Assembly: GCA_905182375.1 (NCBI GenBank)
Contig: CAJJBF010000017.1
Span: forward strand, 1-32,745
Source of the DNA: Flammeovirgaceae bacterium UBA4465
Lineage (GTDB): Bacteria > Bacteroidota > Bacteroidia > Cytophagales > Cyclobacteriaceae
Length of the DNA: 32,745 nt
Direction of reading: 5' to 3'
The translations under genes and the position numbers were made by a program. The notes below the pieces were generated by a model that was given only the letters and a program-made list of their open reading frames with translations, was not told the DNA's origin and made no database searches. This document shows positions 7,684 to 16,903 of the stretch, one piece after another. Every line of letters starts with the position of its first letter. The first letter of the stretch is position 1.

Positions 7684-9853
7684 TCATTCATTGATATCTT
7701 CCAAGGAAAGCAAAAAAGCATATTGCAAGGCCACGTTCTCATACCTGCGGTATCTTCCTGAGGCACCGCCATGTCCTGCGGCCATATTGGTTTGGAGTAA
7801 CAATAAATTTTCATCGGTCTTATAGGAGCGAAGCTTAGCAACCCACTTGGCAGGTTCCCAATATTGTACCTGTGAGTCGAAATAACCCGTGGTTACCAGT
7901 AGGTTGGGATAAGCTTGTGCCCGTACTTGATCATAGGGCGAATAAGAATGCATATATTCATAAGATTCAAGATTTTTAGGATTGCCCCATTCATTGAACT
8001 CGGCAGTGGTAAGGGGAATCGACTCATCCATCATGGTCGAAATGACATCGACAAAGGGTACGGCCGCAATCACTCCATTGAAACGTTCAGGCGCCATATT
8101 GATCACTGCACCCATCAACAAACCACCTGCACTTCCTCCTTGTGCATAGAGGTGTTCAGCTGAGGTATAACCCTCATTGGATAAATAAGAGGCACAATCA
8201 ATGAAATCATAAAATGTGTTTTTCTTTTTGAACATCCTACCTTGTTCATACCATTTTCGACCCATTTCCTGGCCACCCCTGACGTGGGCAATGGCATAGA
8301 TAAAACCTCTATCCAATAAACTGAGTCTTATAGAGCTAAACCAAGGGTCGGTAGAATTTCCATAAGAGCCGTAGGCATAAAGGAGTAATGGGTTTTGGTC
8401 ACTTTTGACTAATCCTTTTTTATAAACCAGAGAAATAGGTATCTGAGTACCATCTCGCCCTTCTGCAAACAATCTTTCTGTCGTGTATTTAGAAGGTTCA
8501 TGTCCCCCCATGACTTGGGTCTCCTTGAGAACTGTTTTGCTTCGCTCATTCATATCATACTCAAAAGTCGTGTTGGGCGTGGTCAGCGAAGCATAAATAA
8601 ATCTCAGTTTTGTCGTATTGAATTCAGTATTGGTGGTGGGGTAAACGACATAGGCGGGTTCATCAAAATAAACTTCATGATGATTTCCTGTTTTTTGATG
8701 GATCACCTTGAGGGAAGTAAGTGCATTGGATCTTTGAGAAATCACCAAATGTTCACTAAATACTTGAATTGAACTTAACAAGGTATCTGGATTGTTTGGG
8801 ATCAATGTAGACCAATTCTCAAGATGGGTAGCCTCTTGAGAAGTTTCCATCAATCTAAAATTCTGTGCTTCCCAATTGGTAAGAACATAGAACTTGTCTT
8901 TAAAATGCTCAATCGAATATTCGTGGGGTCCATTTCTCGGAGTAAATTGGCGGAAGGTACCCGTGGGTTCATGGGCGGAAAGGATGTGATAATCTTTGAT
9001 CAGCGTACTTCGACAAGAGATCACAATATAATCATCTGATTTTGATTTTTTAACACTGATATAAAAAGAAGGATCCTGTTCATGATACATCATGATATCT
9101 TCTTTCTGATCTGTTTTTAACTGATGCCTCCAAATTTTCTCAGACAACAACGTCACATCATTTTTAGTTGTATAGTAAAAGGTAAGATTGTCATTGGACC
9201 AAGCACCCCCAGGCTCTGTATTGGTTATTTCATCATTCAATAATTCCCCAGTCTCAAGGTTTAAAAATTTGTAGGTGTATACTCTTCGACTCAGCGTATC
9301 AACAGCGTAGGCCAATATATTATTGTCTTTACTAATGCGAATCCCGCCGACCGCATAGTAGTCATAGCCTTGGGCCAATTGATTGACATTAAGTATGACA
9401 GATTCTGCGCCATCTAGGCTGCCTTTCTTGCGACAATAAATGGGATATTCTTGGGCCTCTTCAAAACGTGTGTAATACCAATAACCATTTTTGAGATAGG
9501 GTACAGAGGCATCATCTTTTTGAATTCTCCCAGTCATTTCTTCAAATAGCTTTTGTTGCAAGCTATCTGTGGGTTTCATGACTCTCACTTGTGTAGGTGT
9601 TTTCATCTTCAAGGTATTGAACGACCTTTTTTGTTTGGATGTCAGGATCAGTAGCTGTTTTTTGCTGGTCAGTGAGCCGCATCCAAAAATAAGGATCCAC
9701 ACGGGTGTTGCCATGCGCTTCTAATAAAGAATCTTTTCTATCTGCAATAGGGGGAGCGTTCTCTTGGGTCTGCATGTCTGTAGTTGGATGGGTATCTTGG
9801 CAAGCCGATAAAAGGCTAAAGGCACAGAGGGACAATAATATTGATCTTTTCAT
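7684..9853 (-). CDS. ptrB: Protease II / oligopeptidase B (S9A prolyl oligopeptidase family), one frameshift
   Basis: Two overlapping frames form one S9A peptidase. Frame A starts at 9853 with a lipoprotein signal (LLSACQD; Cys18) and the family signature GNTRVDPYFWMR, and runs to YLEDENTYTSE. Frame B continues MKPTDSLQQKLFEEM, then PYLKNGYWYYTR, the beta-propeller, and the alpha/beta hydrolase domain. Catalytic residues are visible: Ser in QGGSAGG (near 8131-8133), Asp in GYFDSQVQYWEP (near 7876-7878) and His in AAGHGGASGR (near 7771-7773). The switch lies about 9583-9590 and is one base. Known members cleave short peptides after basic residues. The lipid anchor suggests periplasmic peptide degradation. 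It is 36 bp downstream of the azurin-like gene, so an operon is likely. Confidence 0.9.
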
Positions 9854-9889
9854 GACTTAAAGATAAGTAAGAAAAGATCAATAAATCAT

Positions 9890-10393
9890 TTAAGGAAGCA
9901 CTACGAAACTGCCATTCATCAGACCATAATGACCTGGGAAAGAACAAATAAACTCATAGTAGCCTGGTGCGGGGGCATCAAATGTGATGGTAGTACTTTC
10001 ACTACCTCCGATCAACTTGGTAGCGGCAATAATATTTCCCTTCATATCCTGGGGCACATAACCTTGTTCTTTGGCACTCATTGCCGCCATTCCAAAGGCA
10101 GCTTTATCCGTACCCAAAGAGAGTAATATCCAATTATGACCCATGGTAAGGGCTGACATTTGCCCTGTATGGGTTAAGGTGAGTTCAACCGTTTGCCCAG
10201 CATTCACTTCTATTTTGTCAAGGTTGTAACGCATCATGTCATCCCCTTCAATGGTGATTTTGACTGTTTTTGGAATTTCGGCACTAATAATCTTCTCAGT
10301 TGTTTCGGTGGCTGAAGTTGTTTTTTTCTCATTGCCTCCGCTGCAAGAGATCATAAATAAAGTAGATAGCCAAAGGATTTGAATTTTTTTCAT
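9890..10393 (-). CDS. Azurin-like blue copper lipoprotein
   Basis: A 167-residue cupredoxin with a lipoprotein signal (TLFMISCSGG; lipidated Cys17) and a Thr/Glu/Lys linker. The type 1 copper ligands are all present: His86 in MGHNW, then Cys150, His155 and Met159 in FICSFPGHYGLM. Domain length and the MKGNIIAATKLIGGGES-like region fit azurin. Azurins carry single electrons between respiratory or dehydrogenase complexes in the periplasm. It leads a probable azurin-ptrB pair, and could accept electrons from the cytochrome c domains encoded about 10-17 kb away, but that link is only inferred. Confidence 0.93.
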   Translation of the reverse strand: MKKIQILWLSTLFMISCSGGNEKKTTSATETTEKIISAEIPKTVKITIEGDDMMRYNLDKIEVNAGQTVELTLTHTGQMSALTMGHNWILLSLGTDKAAFGMAAMSAKEQGYVPQDMKGNIIAATKLIGGSESTTITFDAPAPGYYEFICSFPGHYGLMNGSFVVLP

Positions 10394-10473
10394 TGATAAT
10401 TATTTTGTTTTGAATTTTTTAACTGCCATCATAACGCATAATTTCTACGCTTGGTTTCTTTTTTTTCCTTATT

Positions 10474-11370
10474 TTAATCAAATTGTTTACTGACCGTAAA
10501 ATCTTTTGAATGGTGCTCGTATTTATAAAAGCCTTCACCTGTTTTTTTACCTAAATTACCCGCAGCAACCATATTTACCAAAAGTGGGCATGGGCGATAC
10601 TTATCATCACCAATTCCTTCCTGAAGTACTCTGATAACAGAGAGACATACATCAAGTCCAATAAAATCGGCCAGTTGTAAAGGCCCCATAGGATGTGCCA
10701 TACCTAATTTCATCACAGCGTCTATTTCGGAAACTCCAGCCACTCCTTCGAAAAGGGTAAATATGGCTTCATTGATCATGGGTAACAGTATGCGATTGGC
10801 TGTAAATCCAGGATAATCCTTGACTTCAACTGCTATTTTTTCTAGATCAATGACCGTTTTTTTAATCGTCGAAATGGTTGCTTGCGAGGTTGCGTAGCCT
10901 TTGATGACTTCAACCAATTTCATGATGGGAACAGGATTCATAAAATGCATTCCGATGACCTGCGCCGACCTTTGGGTGACTGCCGCTATTTTAGTAATGG
11001 ATATGGAGGAAGTGTTGGTAGCCAAAATGGCATCTTTTGGTGCATAATTATCTATCTCTTGAAAAATATTTTTTTTGACTTCATAATTTTCGGTAGCGGC
11101 TTCAATCACTAACTCGGATGAGGCTACGCCATCCTTGAGGTTATTGAAAGGGACTATTCTTGATAGGATTAAGGCTTTTTCTGAATCTTTAAGTTGGTCT
11201 TTAAGTATTTGTCTATCAATATTTTTTTCAATGTTTTTAAGGCCATTTTTCAGACGCTTCTCATCAATATCAATAAGGGCTACGTTAAAGCCATGTTGGG
11301 CAAAAACGTGTGCAATCCCATTACCCATGGTACCTGCGCCAATGATTGATACTTGGTTTATGTTTTTCAT
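10474..11370 (-). CDS. 3-hydroxybutyryl-CoA (3-hydroxyacyl-CoA) dehydrogenase
   Basis: A 298-residue NAD-dependent 3-hydroxyacyl-CoA dehydrogenase of the short, stand-alone type (Hbd/PaaH). The Rossmann motif GAGTMG is at residues 11-16, with the acidic residue binding the adenine ribose in LIDID. The N-terminal domain continues through EAATENYEVKK, NTSSISIT and the catalytic-dyad segment HFMNPVPIMKLVEV (His142, Glu154). The C-terminal dimerisation domain has DYPGFTANRILLPMINEA and HPMGPLQLADFIGLD, ending with GKKTGEGFYKY. It oxidises (S)-3-hydroxyacyl-CoA in fatty-acid or butanoate metabolism in the cytoplasm. A TAGCTTTG -7 box lies about 45 nt upstream, and a terminator separates it from the upstream aldolase gene. 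Confidence 0.95.
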   Translation of the reverse strand: MKNINQVSIIGAGTMGNGIAHVFAQHGFNVALIDIDEKRLKNGLKNIEKNIDRQILKDQLKDSEKALILSRIVPFNNLKDGVASSELVIEAATENYEVKKNIFQEIDNYAPKDAILATNTSSISITKIAAVTQRSAQVIGMHFMNPVPIMKLVEVIKGYATSQATISTIKKTVIDLEKIAVEVKDYPGFTANRILLPMINEAIFTLFEGVAGVSEIDAVMKLGMAHPMGPLQLADFIGLDVCLSVIRVLQEGIGDDKYRPCPLLVNMVAAGNLGKKTGEGFYKYEHHSKDFTVSKQFD

Positions 11371-11413
11371 GATGTTAAACGTCGTCTAATAGATAAATGA
11401 ATTTTAAAGATGA

Positions 11414-11421
11414 CAAAGCTA
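11414..11421 (-). promoter_or_regulatory. Putative -7 box (TAGCTTTG) of the hydroxyacyl-CoA dehydrogenase gene
   Basis: The minus strand reads TAGCTTTG, an exact TAnnTTTG match. It predicts a leader of about 38 nt before the ATG at 11370. A good -33 TTTG at the usual distance is not evident. Confidence 0.45.
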
Positions 11422-11501
11422 TAAAGAATACAAAAATTGATGTTGATTAATGCCTTAAATTATCTGAATAATTTATTTTGGAACATCAAAGTTTGTCACA
11501 T

Positions 11502-11540
11502 AAAAAAAGGCACTAAACATCACGTTTAGTGCCTTTTTTT
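11502..11540 (-). terminator. Strong rho-independent terminator after fbaA (bidirectional in form)
   Basis: A perfect 10-bp stem GGCACTAAAC / GTTTAGTGCC (11509-11518 with 11524-11533) with a 5-nt loop is flanked by A7 on the left and T7 on the right, so it has a U-tract in either direction. It lies 50 bp beyond the aldolase stop codon on the minus strand and insulates that gene from the dehydrogenase gene. Confidence 0.93.
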
Positions 11541-11590
11541 ATTGGGAGCTGCAGAGATCAGGATAAACCTGAAACCTTAGCTCATCCTAT

Positions 11591-12655
11591 TCATACATTC
11601 TTTTTAATACAATTCAAATCTTCAAAGGCTTCGCTGAGCCTTTTCACAAATGTTTTTTCACCTTCTCTGAGCCATTTTCTGGGATCATAATATTTTTTAT
11701 TAGGTTCATCAGCACTTATAGGATTTCCTATTTGACTTTGAAGGAACCCTTCAAATTCTTTATAGTAATTTTTTACACCTTCCCAATAGGCCCATTGCAT
11801 ATCGGTGTCAATGTTCATTTTGATGGCTCCGTAAGAGATGGCCTCTCTTATTTCTTCGGTAGTGGATCCAGATCCGCCATGAAATACGAAGTTTACAGGA
11901 TTGGCTCCAGTACCAAACTTTTCTTGAATGAATTCTTGAGAATTTTTAAGAATGGTTGGGGTAAGCTTGACATTTCCGGGCTTGTAAACGCCATGAACGT
12001 TACCAAAAGCAGCGGCAACTGTAAAATGGTTACTAATGGCTTTTAACTTCTCATAAGAGTAAGCTACCTCCTCGGGTTGAGTATAAAGTTTAGAGTTGTC
12101 AATATCGGTATTGTCTACGCCATCCTCTTCACCACCTGTTACTCCCAATTCTATTTCCAAAGTCATGTCCATTTTAGACATTCGGGTAAAATATTTCGTG
12201 GAAATTTCCATATTCTCCTCGAGCGATTCCTCAGAAAGGTCCAGCATGTGCGAGCTGTAAAGAGGGGTACCCGTTTTTTCAAAATGCAACTCACTGGCAT
12301 CAAGTAATCCATCAATCCAGGGCAGTAATTTTTTCGCGGCATGATCGGTATGCAGTACGACCGAAACTCCATATTTTTCAGCCATCTGGTGGACGTGGTG
12401 CGCACCTGCGATGGCACCTGCAATCGCTGAAGCTTCATCTTTATTGGATAAACCTTTCCCGGCATGAAATTGTGCGCCCCCATTTGAAAATTGAATCATT
12501 ACTGGAGATTGGACTACTTTGGCTGTTTCAAGCACCGCATTGATGGTATTAGAACCGGTCACATTTACAGCAGGTAAGGCAAATTTATTGTCGTTTGCGT
12601 GATTAAGAAGTTCGGTTACTTCGGTTCCAGTTAAAACACCAGGTCTGAATTGCAT
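11591..12655 (-). CDS. fbaA: Class II fructose-bisphosphate aldolase
   Basis: The 354-residue product is a class IIA (E. coli FbaA-type) zinc aldolase. It cleaves fructose 1,6-bisphosphate into dihydroxyacetone phosphate and glyceraldehyde 3-phosphate in glycolysis, and acts in reverse in gluconeogenesis. Visible are the catalytic Asp104 and Zn ligand His105 (HTDHAAKK), Glu169 in LEIELGVTGGEEDGVDN, Zn ligand His221 in FGNVHGVYKPG, His259 in FHGGSGST, and NIDTDMQWA near the C-terminal end of the barrel. The spacing matches E. coli numbering with a constant offset of five residues. The start MQFRPGVLTG is preceded by a TAAATTTG box, and a strong terminator follows, so it is monocistronic. Confidence 0.97.
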   Translation of the reverse strand: MQFRPGVLTGTEVTELLNHANDNKFALPAVNVTGSNTINAVLETAKVVQSPVMIQFSNGGAQFHAGKGLSNKDEASAIAGAIAGAHHVHQMAEKYGVSVVLHTDHAAKKLLPWIDGLLDASELHFEKTGTPLYSSHMLDLSEESLEENMEISTKYFTRMSKMDMTLEIELGVTGGEEDGVDNTDIDNSKLYTQPEEVAYSYEKLKAISNHFTVAAAFGNVHGVYKPGNVKLTPTILKNSQEFIQEKFGTGANPVNFVFHGGSGSTTEEIREAISYGAIKMNIDTDMQWAYWEGVKNYYKEFEGFLQSQIGNPISADEPNKKYYDPRKWLREGEKTFVKRLSEAFEDLNCIKKNV

Positions 12656-12687
12656 AGGCTTAAGATTTTTAATTGATTAATAATCGG

Positions 12688-12695
12688 CAAATTTA
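12688..12695 (-). promoter_or_regulatory. Putative -7 box (TAAATTTG) of fbaA
   Basis: The minus strand reads TAAATTTG, an exact TAnnTTTG match placed to give a leader of about 25-30 nt before the ATG at 12655. A run of T about 18 nt upstream is only a weak -33 candidate. Confidence 0.5.
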
Positions 12696-12938
12696 CTTGA
12701 TAAATTCTAAAAATTTCATCGATTCTATTGAATTAAATAATAAGGCGTTTTTGTAAAAAATTCTATATTTTGAGGCATATTAAAGTAGACATTTTGCTAA
12801 ATTTTCAAAACTGAGGGTTTTCTTTCATTTAAAAGGAGTACCCAATGTTTATTGCGACCAAGGAGTGGATACACTTAATGCCCAAATCTTTGAAATCGAG
12901 AAAAAAATTAAAAAAAAACTAATTAATAATATTGCCAT

Positions 12939-14273
12939 ATGAAGAAACCAAAATTATCTACCGCGCAAATATGGAATATGAGCATGGGATTTATGGGTAT
13001 TCAATTTGGGTTTGCACTCCAAAATGCGAACGCAAGTAGGATTTTACAGAACTTTGGTGCTGACATTGAAAGTTTATCATGGTTTTGGCTCGCGGCTCCA
13101 ATTACAGGTCTCATCGTACAGCCCATAATAGGTCATTACAGTGATCAAACCTGGACGCGCTTTGGGCGCCGGAAACCTTTTTTTTTGACAGGAGCATTGC
13201 TGGCCGCAATCGCCTTGTGCATAATGCCTAACGCGGGCGTTTTGGCCGTTGCCCTTCCACCGATCATGATAGGGGCGGGTATGTTGATGATTATGGATGC
13301 ATCTTTTAATATTGCCATGGAACCTTTTCGGGCATTGGTAGGAGATATGCTTCCGGAAGAACAAAATACGACGGGTTTTTCTGTTCAAGCCACGTTGATA
13401 GGCATTGGTGCGGTGGTAGGCTCTTGGTTGCCTTATATCTTGGTTAACTTTTTTGGCGTTTCACAATCAGCGTTGCCTGGTGAGGTGCCTGACAATGTTA
13501 TTTATAGTTTTTATTTTGGAGCCGTGGTTTTGGTGGGTGCTATCCTGTGGACTGTTATCAATACCAAAGAATACAGTCCCGCTGAATTAAAGTCTTTTAA
13601 CTCTCATGAAGTCGTAGAAACAAAAGGGGGTTTGATGAACATCTTTACCAGTTTCAAACAAATGCCTGAAACGATGAAACAGCTCGGATGGGTACAGTTT
13701 TTTAGTTGGTTTGGCTTGTTTTGTATGTGGGTATATTCAACACCCGCCATTGCTCAACATATTTATGGTACTGATATTGAGGATACTAGTTCGTCTCTTT
13801 TCAATGAGGCAGGTAATTGGGTTGGGATAATTTTTGGGGTATACAATGCGGTTTCTGCTGGTTTTGCATTGTTGCTGCCCATAATAGCCAAAAAGATTGG
13901 GAAAAAACAGGCACACAGTGTGGCTTTGACGGCTGGTGGACTCGGATTATTATCAGTCTATTTTGTCCAAGATCCAATCATGTTGATTCTCTCCATGTCT
14001 TTTGTCGGAATGGCCTGGGCGAGTATTTTATCTATGCCTTATGCTTTGTTGGTAGGAACGATACCCTTGACTAAAATGGGAATTTATATGGGGATATTTA
14101 ATTTCTTCATTGTGGCCCCTCAAATAATTAGTGGGATCATTGGAGGACCTATCGTAAAAAACCTATTTGATTCACAGGCCATATTTGCCTTGATGATGGG
14201 AGGAGTCTCACTGCTTATAGCTGCCGTTTTTGCAATGTTCGTAGTAGAAAAAAAGACTAACGAAGCTACATGA
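12939..14273 (+). CDS. MFS sugar transporter, GPH/SLC45 (maltose/sucrose symporter) type
   Basis: A 444-residue, twelve-TM major facilitator with an intact frame. The N-terminal half has MSMGFMGIQFGFALQNAN, LAAPITGLIVQPIIGHYSD and the loop WTRFGRRKPF, a variant of the MFS loop 2-3 motif shared by sucrose/maltose transporters; RALVGDMLPEEQ follows. The C-terminal half has W-V-Y-STPAIAQHIYG and SMPYALLVGTIP. These features match the proton-coupled disaccharide symporter group used by Bacteroidota for maltose-type sugars taken into the cytoplasm. The substrate is inferred only. The start at 12939 follows an AT-rich leader without a clear Shine-Dalgarno site. It is divergent from fbaA and convergent with the DUF6526 gene; no sugar hydrolase is adjacent. 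Confidence 0.87.
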   Translation: MKKPKLSTAQIWNMSMGFMGIQFGFALQNANASRILQNFGADIESLSWFWLAAPITGLIVQPIIGHYSDQTWTRFGRRKPFFLTGALLAAIALCIMPNAGVLAVALPPIMIGAGMLMIMDASFNIAMEPFRALVGDMLPEEQNTTGFSVQATLIGIGAVVGSWLPYILVNFFGVSQSALPGEVPDNVIYSFYFGAVVLVGAILWTVINTKEYSPAELKSFNSHEVVETKGGLMNIFTSFKQMPETMKQLGWVQFFSWFGLFCMWVYSTPAIAQHIYGTDIEDTSSSLFNEAGNWVGIIFGVYNAVSAGFALLLPIIAKKIGKKQAHSVALTAGGLGLLSVYFVQDPIMLILSMSFVGMAWASILSMPYALLVGTIPLTKMGIYMGIFNFFIVAPQIISGIIGGPIVKNLFDSQAIFALMMGGVSLLIAAVFAMFVVEKKTNEAT

Positions 14274-14285
14274 CTGTATGAAGCA

Positions 14286-14301
14286 GGGTTTTTTTAAACC
14301 C
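14286..14301. terminator. Short inverted repeat in convergent gap (weak terminator candidate)
   Basis: GGGTTT (14286-14291) pairs with AAACCC (14296-14301) around a TTTT loop, between the transporter stop and the DUF6526 stop. It overlaps the latter's stop codon. There is no U-tract, so function is doubtful. Confidence 0.25.
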
Positions 14302-14725
14302 TATAGTAATCGGGCTTCCAATTTTTAATCTCCTTTTTAATCTCTTTTTGAGTGAGATTTTTATCTAGCGTTCGCTCAATGAGCGGTAAAAACTCATCAT
14401 CTGGGGCAAAGCGAAGGGCTACAATTTGAGAAATTTTGAGATTAGGTGGCAATAGCTTTCCTGCAAGCACATAATGTCTTAGGTTTTCCTCAGCTCTAAT
14501 GGCCCGGTCCTGGGCTTTCAAAGGAAATATTCTAAGATACCACATGATCACAGTTAATAAAAGAGAGATCAGTATGAAAAGCCAAGCTGGGTAAGTGGCT
14601 TCAGCATCTCCTTGAAGTAAATAGCTTATACCGCCTCCGGCCAGTCCCAATATCCCTACAGAGAGGAGGCCATGAAATCCTTTGAGGAAAATGGTATGAT
14701 TTTTGAAATTTTGCGTCTGTTTCAT
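14294..14725 (-). CDS. DUF6526 family membrane protein
   Basis: The 143-residue product matches the Bacteroidota DUF6526 family. It begins with QNFKNHTIFLKGFHG, has two TM helices (about residues 18-37 and 46-64), then the hallmark PLKAQDRAIRAEENLRHYVL and a C-terminal KNWKPDYYRV. Function is unknown; the conserved charged segment after the second TM helix would be cytoplasmic. It lies 57 bp downstream of the SDR-DUF2867 gene on the same strand, so the two may be co-transcribed. Confidence 0.88.
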   Translation of the reverse strand: MKQTQNFKNHTIFLKGFHGLLSVGILGLAGGGISYLLQGDAEATYPAWLFILISLLLTVIMWYLRIFPLKAQDRAIRAEENLRHYVLAGKLLPPNLKISQIVALRFAPDDEFLPLIERTLDKNLTQKEIKKEIKNWKPDYYRV

Positions 14726-14782
14726 ATTTATTTATTGATTTTATCTTCCAATAGGCCGTAAGGTATTACAAAGAAGATTAAC

Positions 14783-16159
14783 TTATTTACCGGTACGAAG
14801 TTGAAATGAAGAGAGGTACTTTTCAAATTGTTTCATCACATACAAATGGGCTTTTGCCTGTGTATATTTGTAGATGATCCAAGGTAATCGAGGAACAAAC
14901 TCATGAATGGCTGTAATGATGTATTCACCTTCTAGAATAGATCTAAATTCTAACCAGCCGGTATTGCTTCTTTTGGATAATAAACCACCGGTGATATAAA
15001 AAAGCTGTCGATTTTTATCGCTTCTGTTTTCGATAAACTCCAATTGTAATAACGGAATACCTAAAAGAGTAAATTTTAATATTTTTTCATCTTCTTTGGA
15101 ATCAATAATTTTCCCAAACATATTACTTAACCAGACAGGATATTGCTTGGCCACCCAAAGGGAGGTTTTTTTGCCTGGATTGGCAATCCTTTGAACACTT
15201 CTTACCGTATTTTTATCTTTAATGGGGGCCATACCCACTGGTATTTTTGGGATGATCACTGATTTATCAAGCGCTCTTTTGATGGTTTCAGTTAGGGTAA
15301 ACTTTGGAAAAATGGATAGAAAATCTTGATCTTTCAACGTCATGTCATGTCTCAGACTTTCTATCAATGGAGACACAAAATTAGGGCTAGACCCACTGAA
15401 CAAGCCTACCCATAACTTGGACATACCCAATGAAAAAAAAGGTACGGAAAAGATCCATCTTTTTTTATTCATTTCTTTAGCTGTTAATTTTAACAGATCC
15501 ATGTACTGAACGATTTGGGTACCTCCTATTTCGATTGGATGGCCATATAAACTTGAATTACCAAGCGTATGATTAATGCAGTTTAAGGCTACTCTTAAGT
15601 CTATGGGTTGATTGTTGGACTTTGTCCAGCTTGGACAAGCCATGACAGGTAAGTTTTTTACTAATTTTTTAACAATATTGAACGATGATCCTCCGGGTCC
15701 AATGATAATGCCGGCACGAATGGGAGTAATTGGGGTTTGCCGAGAACCTAGTACGCGTTCTACTTCATATCTCGATTGTAAATGCTTTGAAATATTTAAA
15801 TTGTCTTTTGGGAGGATACCACCTATATAGACAATATGAGAGAGCGAACAGGCTTCAGCCGCTCTAGAGAAATTATCAGCAAGCAACAGATCTGTATCTT
15901 CAAAATTACTCTGATTTAACCGCGTAGAGGGCTGCATAGAATGAACTAAATAAAGCGCATAATCTACACCTTCAAGCGCTTCGATACTGCTGGATATTGA
16001 AAATAGATCTACCGTTCTCCATTCGATATCCGAATTTGAAGGGGCTATTTTTTTTCGTGAAAGGGCAATAATATGATAGTCATCTTTGTAGGTTTCAATA
16101 AACCACCTACCAATAAATCCCGAGGCGCCTGCAATGGCTAATTTCTTTTTTTGTTTCAA
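14783..16159 (-). CDS. NAD(P)-binding SDR (atypical) with C-terminal DUF2867 domain
   Basis: A 458-residue two-domain protein. Residues 1 to about 300 form an atypical/extended short-chain dehydrogenase fold with the dinucleotide motif GASGFIG (10-16), VDLFSIS, YALYLVHSM, HIVYIGGILP and RAGIIIGPGGSS. Residues about 320-458 resemble DUF2867 (LWVAKQYPVWLSNMFG; LGIPLLQLEF; SNTGWLEFRSIL; HEFVPRLPWIIYKYTQA), found fused to such SDRs in Bacteroidota. The canonical YxxxK is not obvious, so it may bind NAD(P)H without typical SDR chemistry. Substrate unknown. It probably leads a two-gene unit with the DUF6526 gene. Confidence 0.85.
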   Translation of the reverse strand: MKQKKKLAIAGASGFIGRWFIETYKDDYHIIALSRKKIAPSNSDIEWRTVDLFSISSSIEALEGVDYALYLVHSMQPSTRLNQSNFEDTDLLLADNFSRAAEACSLSHIVYIGGILPKDNLNISKHLQSRYEVERVLGSRQTPITPIRAGIIIGPGGSSFNIVKKLVKNLPVMACPSWTKSNNQPIDLRVALNCINHTLGNSSLYGHPIEIGGTQIVQYMDLLKLTAKEMNKKRWIFSVPFFSLGMSKLWVGLFSGSSPNFVSPLIESLRHDMTLKDQDFLSIFPKFTLTETIKRALDKSVIIPKIPVGMAPIKDKNTVRSVQRIANPGKKTSLWVAKQYPVWLSNMFGKIIDSKEDEKILKFTLLGIPLLQLEFIENRSDKNRQLFYITGGLLSKRSNTGWLEFRSILEGEYIITAIHEFVPRLPWIIYKYTQAKAHLYVMKQFEKYLSSFQLRTGK

Positions 16160-16513
16160 TTATTGGATAGATTTTGCTTTGAAAACGAGAAGTATTAAAA
16201 CAACTATAATGCACAAATTTTTTATCAAATTAGTTGTAAACTCATTTTGTTATTTCATGTAAAGGCACAGCAATTGATACCATAATGGCTCACCTCGATG
16301 ATAATGGGGTAAGAAGAATGCTTGGATTTGGCAGTCCTGTGGATATTTTAAATTAGAAAAATCCTTAACTTTTATATAGCATTCAAGCCTTCTTAATCAT
16401 TTTCATTTATTTAACATAATTTTGCTGGCAGCTCATTTCTGTAAATAAAACTGTTATATATTTGATTGATAATCTTTATTGTTTAAGTATTCTAAAAACT
16501 GAAAATAATTTAT
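16160..16513. other. Intergenic region with a short gene remnant
   Basis: No complete gene is seen. A stop-free plus frame at 16240-16356 ends in MAHLDDNGVRRMLGFGSP followed by VDILN and a TAG at 16354-16356. It reads like the C-terminal tail of a protein, but a TAA lies in frame at 16237 and I recognise no family. A TATATTTG box at 16457-16464 may drive the DUF4280 gene that follows. Confidence 0.35.
16457..16464 (+). promoter_or_regulatory. Putative -7 box (TATATTTG) upstream of the DUF4280 gene
   Basis: An exact TAnnTTTG match about 50 bp before the ATG at 16514, predicting a leader of about 45 nt. No TTTG -33 element is found at standard spacing. Confidence 0.35.
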
Positions 16514-16903
16514 ATGCCAAAATGCGTTTGTATGGGAGCCAAATTAAAGTGTTCCTTCGGTTCGGGCCCCTAAAGTATGATTGTACTTCCTATAGGCAAA
16601 ACGCTGACCTCAATGGTAAAACCTGTAGCTTCGAGTATGGACTTTGTGCCCTTCCTTAATATTCCGGCATTTGGTAATTGTACTTCACCCATCAATCCCA
16701 TGAATTGGAAAATGGCAGGCCCAGTGCCTCTATTTATACCTTCATCATGTATTCCTATTCCGATCAAACCATGGGATCCCGTCGCCAAAAAAACTAAAAT
16801 AGGTGGTAATCCAGCAATGCTTGAAACCAGTAAAACCATGTGCGCCTGGTTAGGTTCGATTGAAGTAGATGATCCCGGGATCACAAACATTGAGGCAAAT
16901 TAA
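16514..16903 (+). pseudogene. DUF4280 (PAAR-like spike-tip) protein with in-frame TAA at codon 20
   Basis: From ATG 16514 the frame reads MPKCVCMGAKLKCSFGSGP, then TAA (16571-16573), then SMIVLPIGKTL and onward without interruption to a TAA at 16901-16903. The two halves together match DUF4280: N-terminal VCMGAKLKCSFG, the VLP strand, FGNCTSPINP, CIPIPIKPWDP, the IGGNPAMLETSKTMCAW core and VDDPGI near the end. DUF4280/PAAR-like proteins cap the spike of type VI secretion or extracellular contractile injection systems. No sheath, tube or baseplate gene is in the window, so this one is orphan. The stop sits where related proteins usually carry Ser, which a TCA-to-TAA change would explain. Restart at Met 16577 would lose the Cys-rich N-terminus. 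An antisense ORF of similar length is a shadow. Confidence 0.75.

Noticed and set aside
12784..12942. Stop-free plus frame (ends ATGA overlapping the sugar-transporter start) and a 25-codon ATG frame at 12845-12922
   Set aside because: The long frame has no ATG start and no recognisable family. The short one is a Lys-rich tail through an A-tract. Both are compatible with chance in AT-rich DNA.
16570..16890. Minus-strand ORF of 106 codons opposite the DUF4280 gene
   Set aside because: The plus strand carries the DUF4280 motifs. The minus reading is a shadow with no coherent domain pattern.
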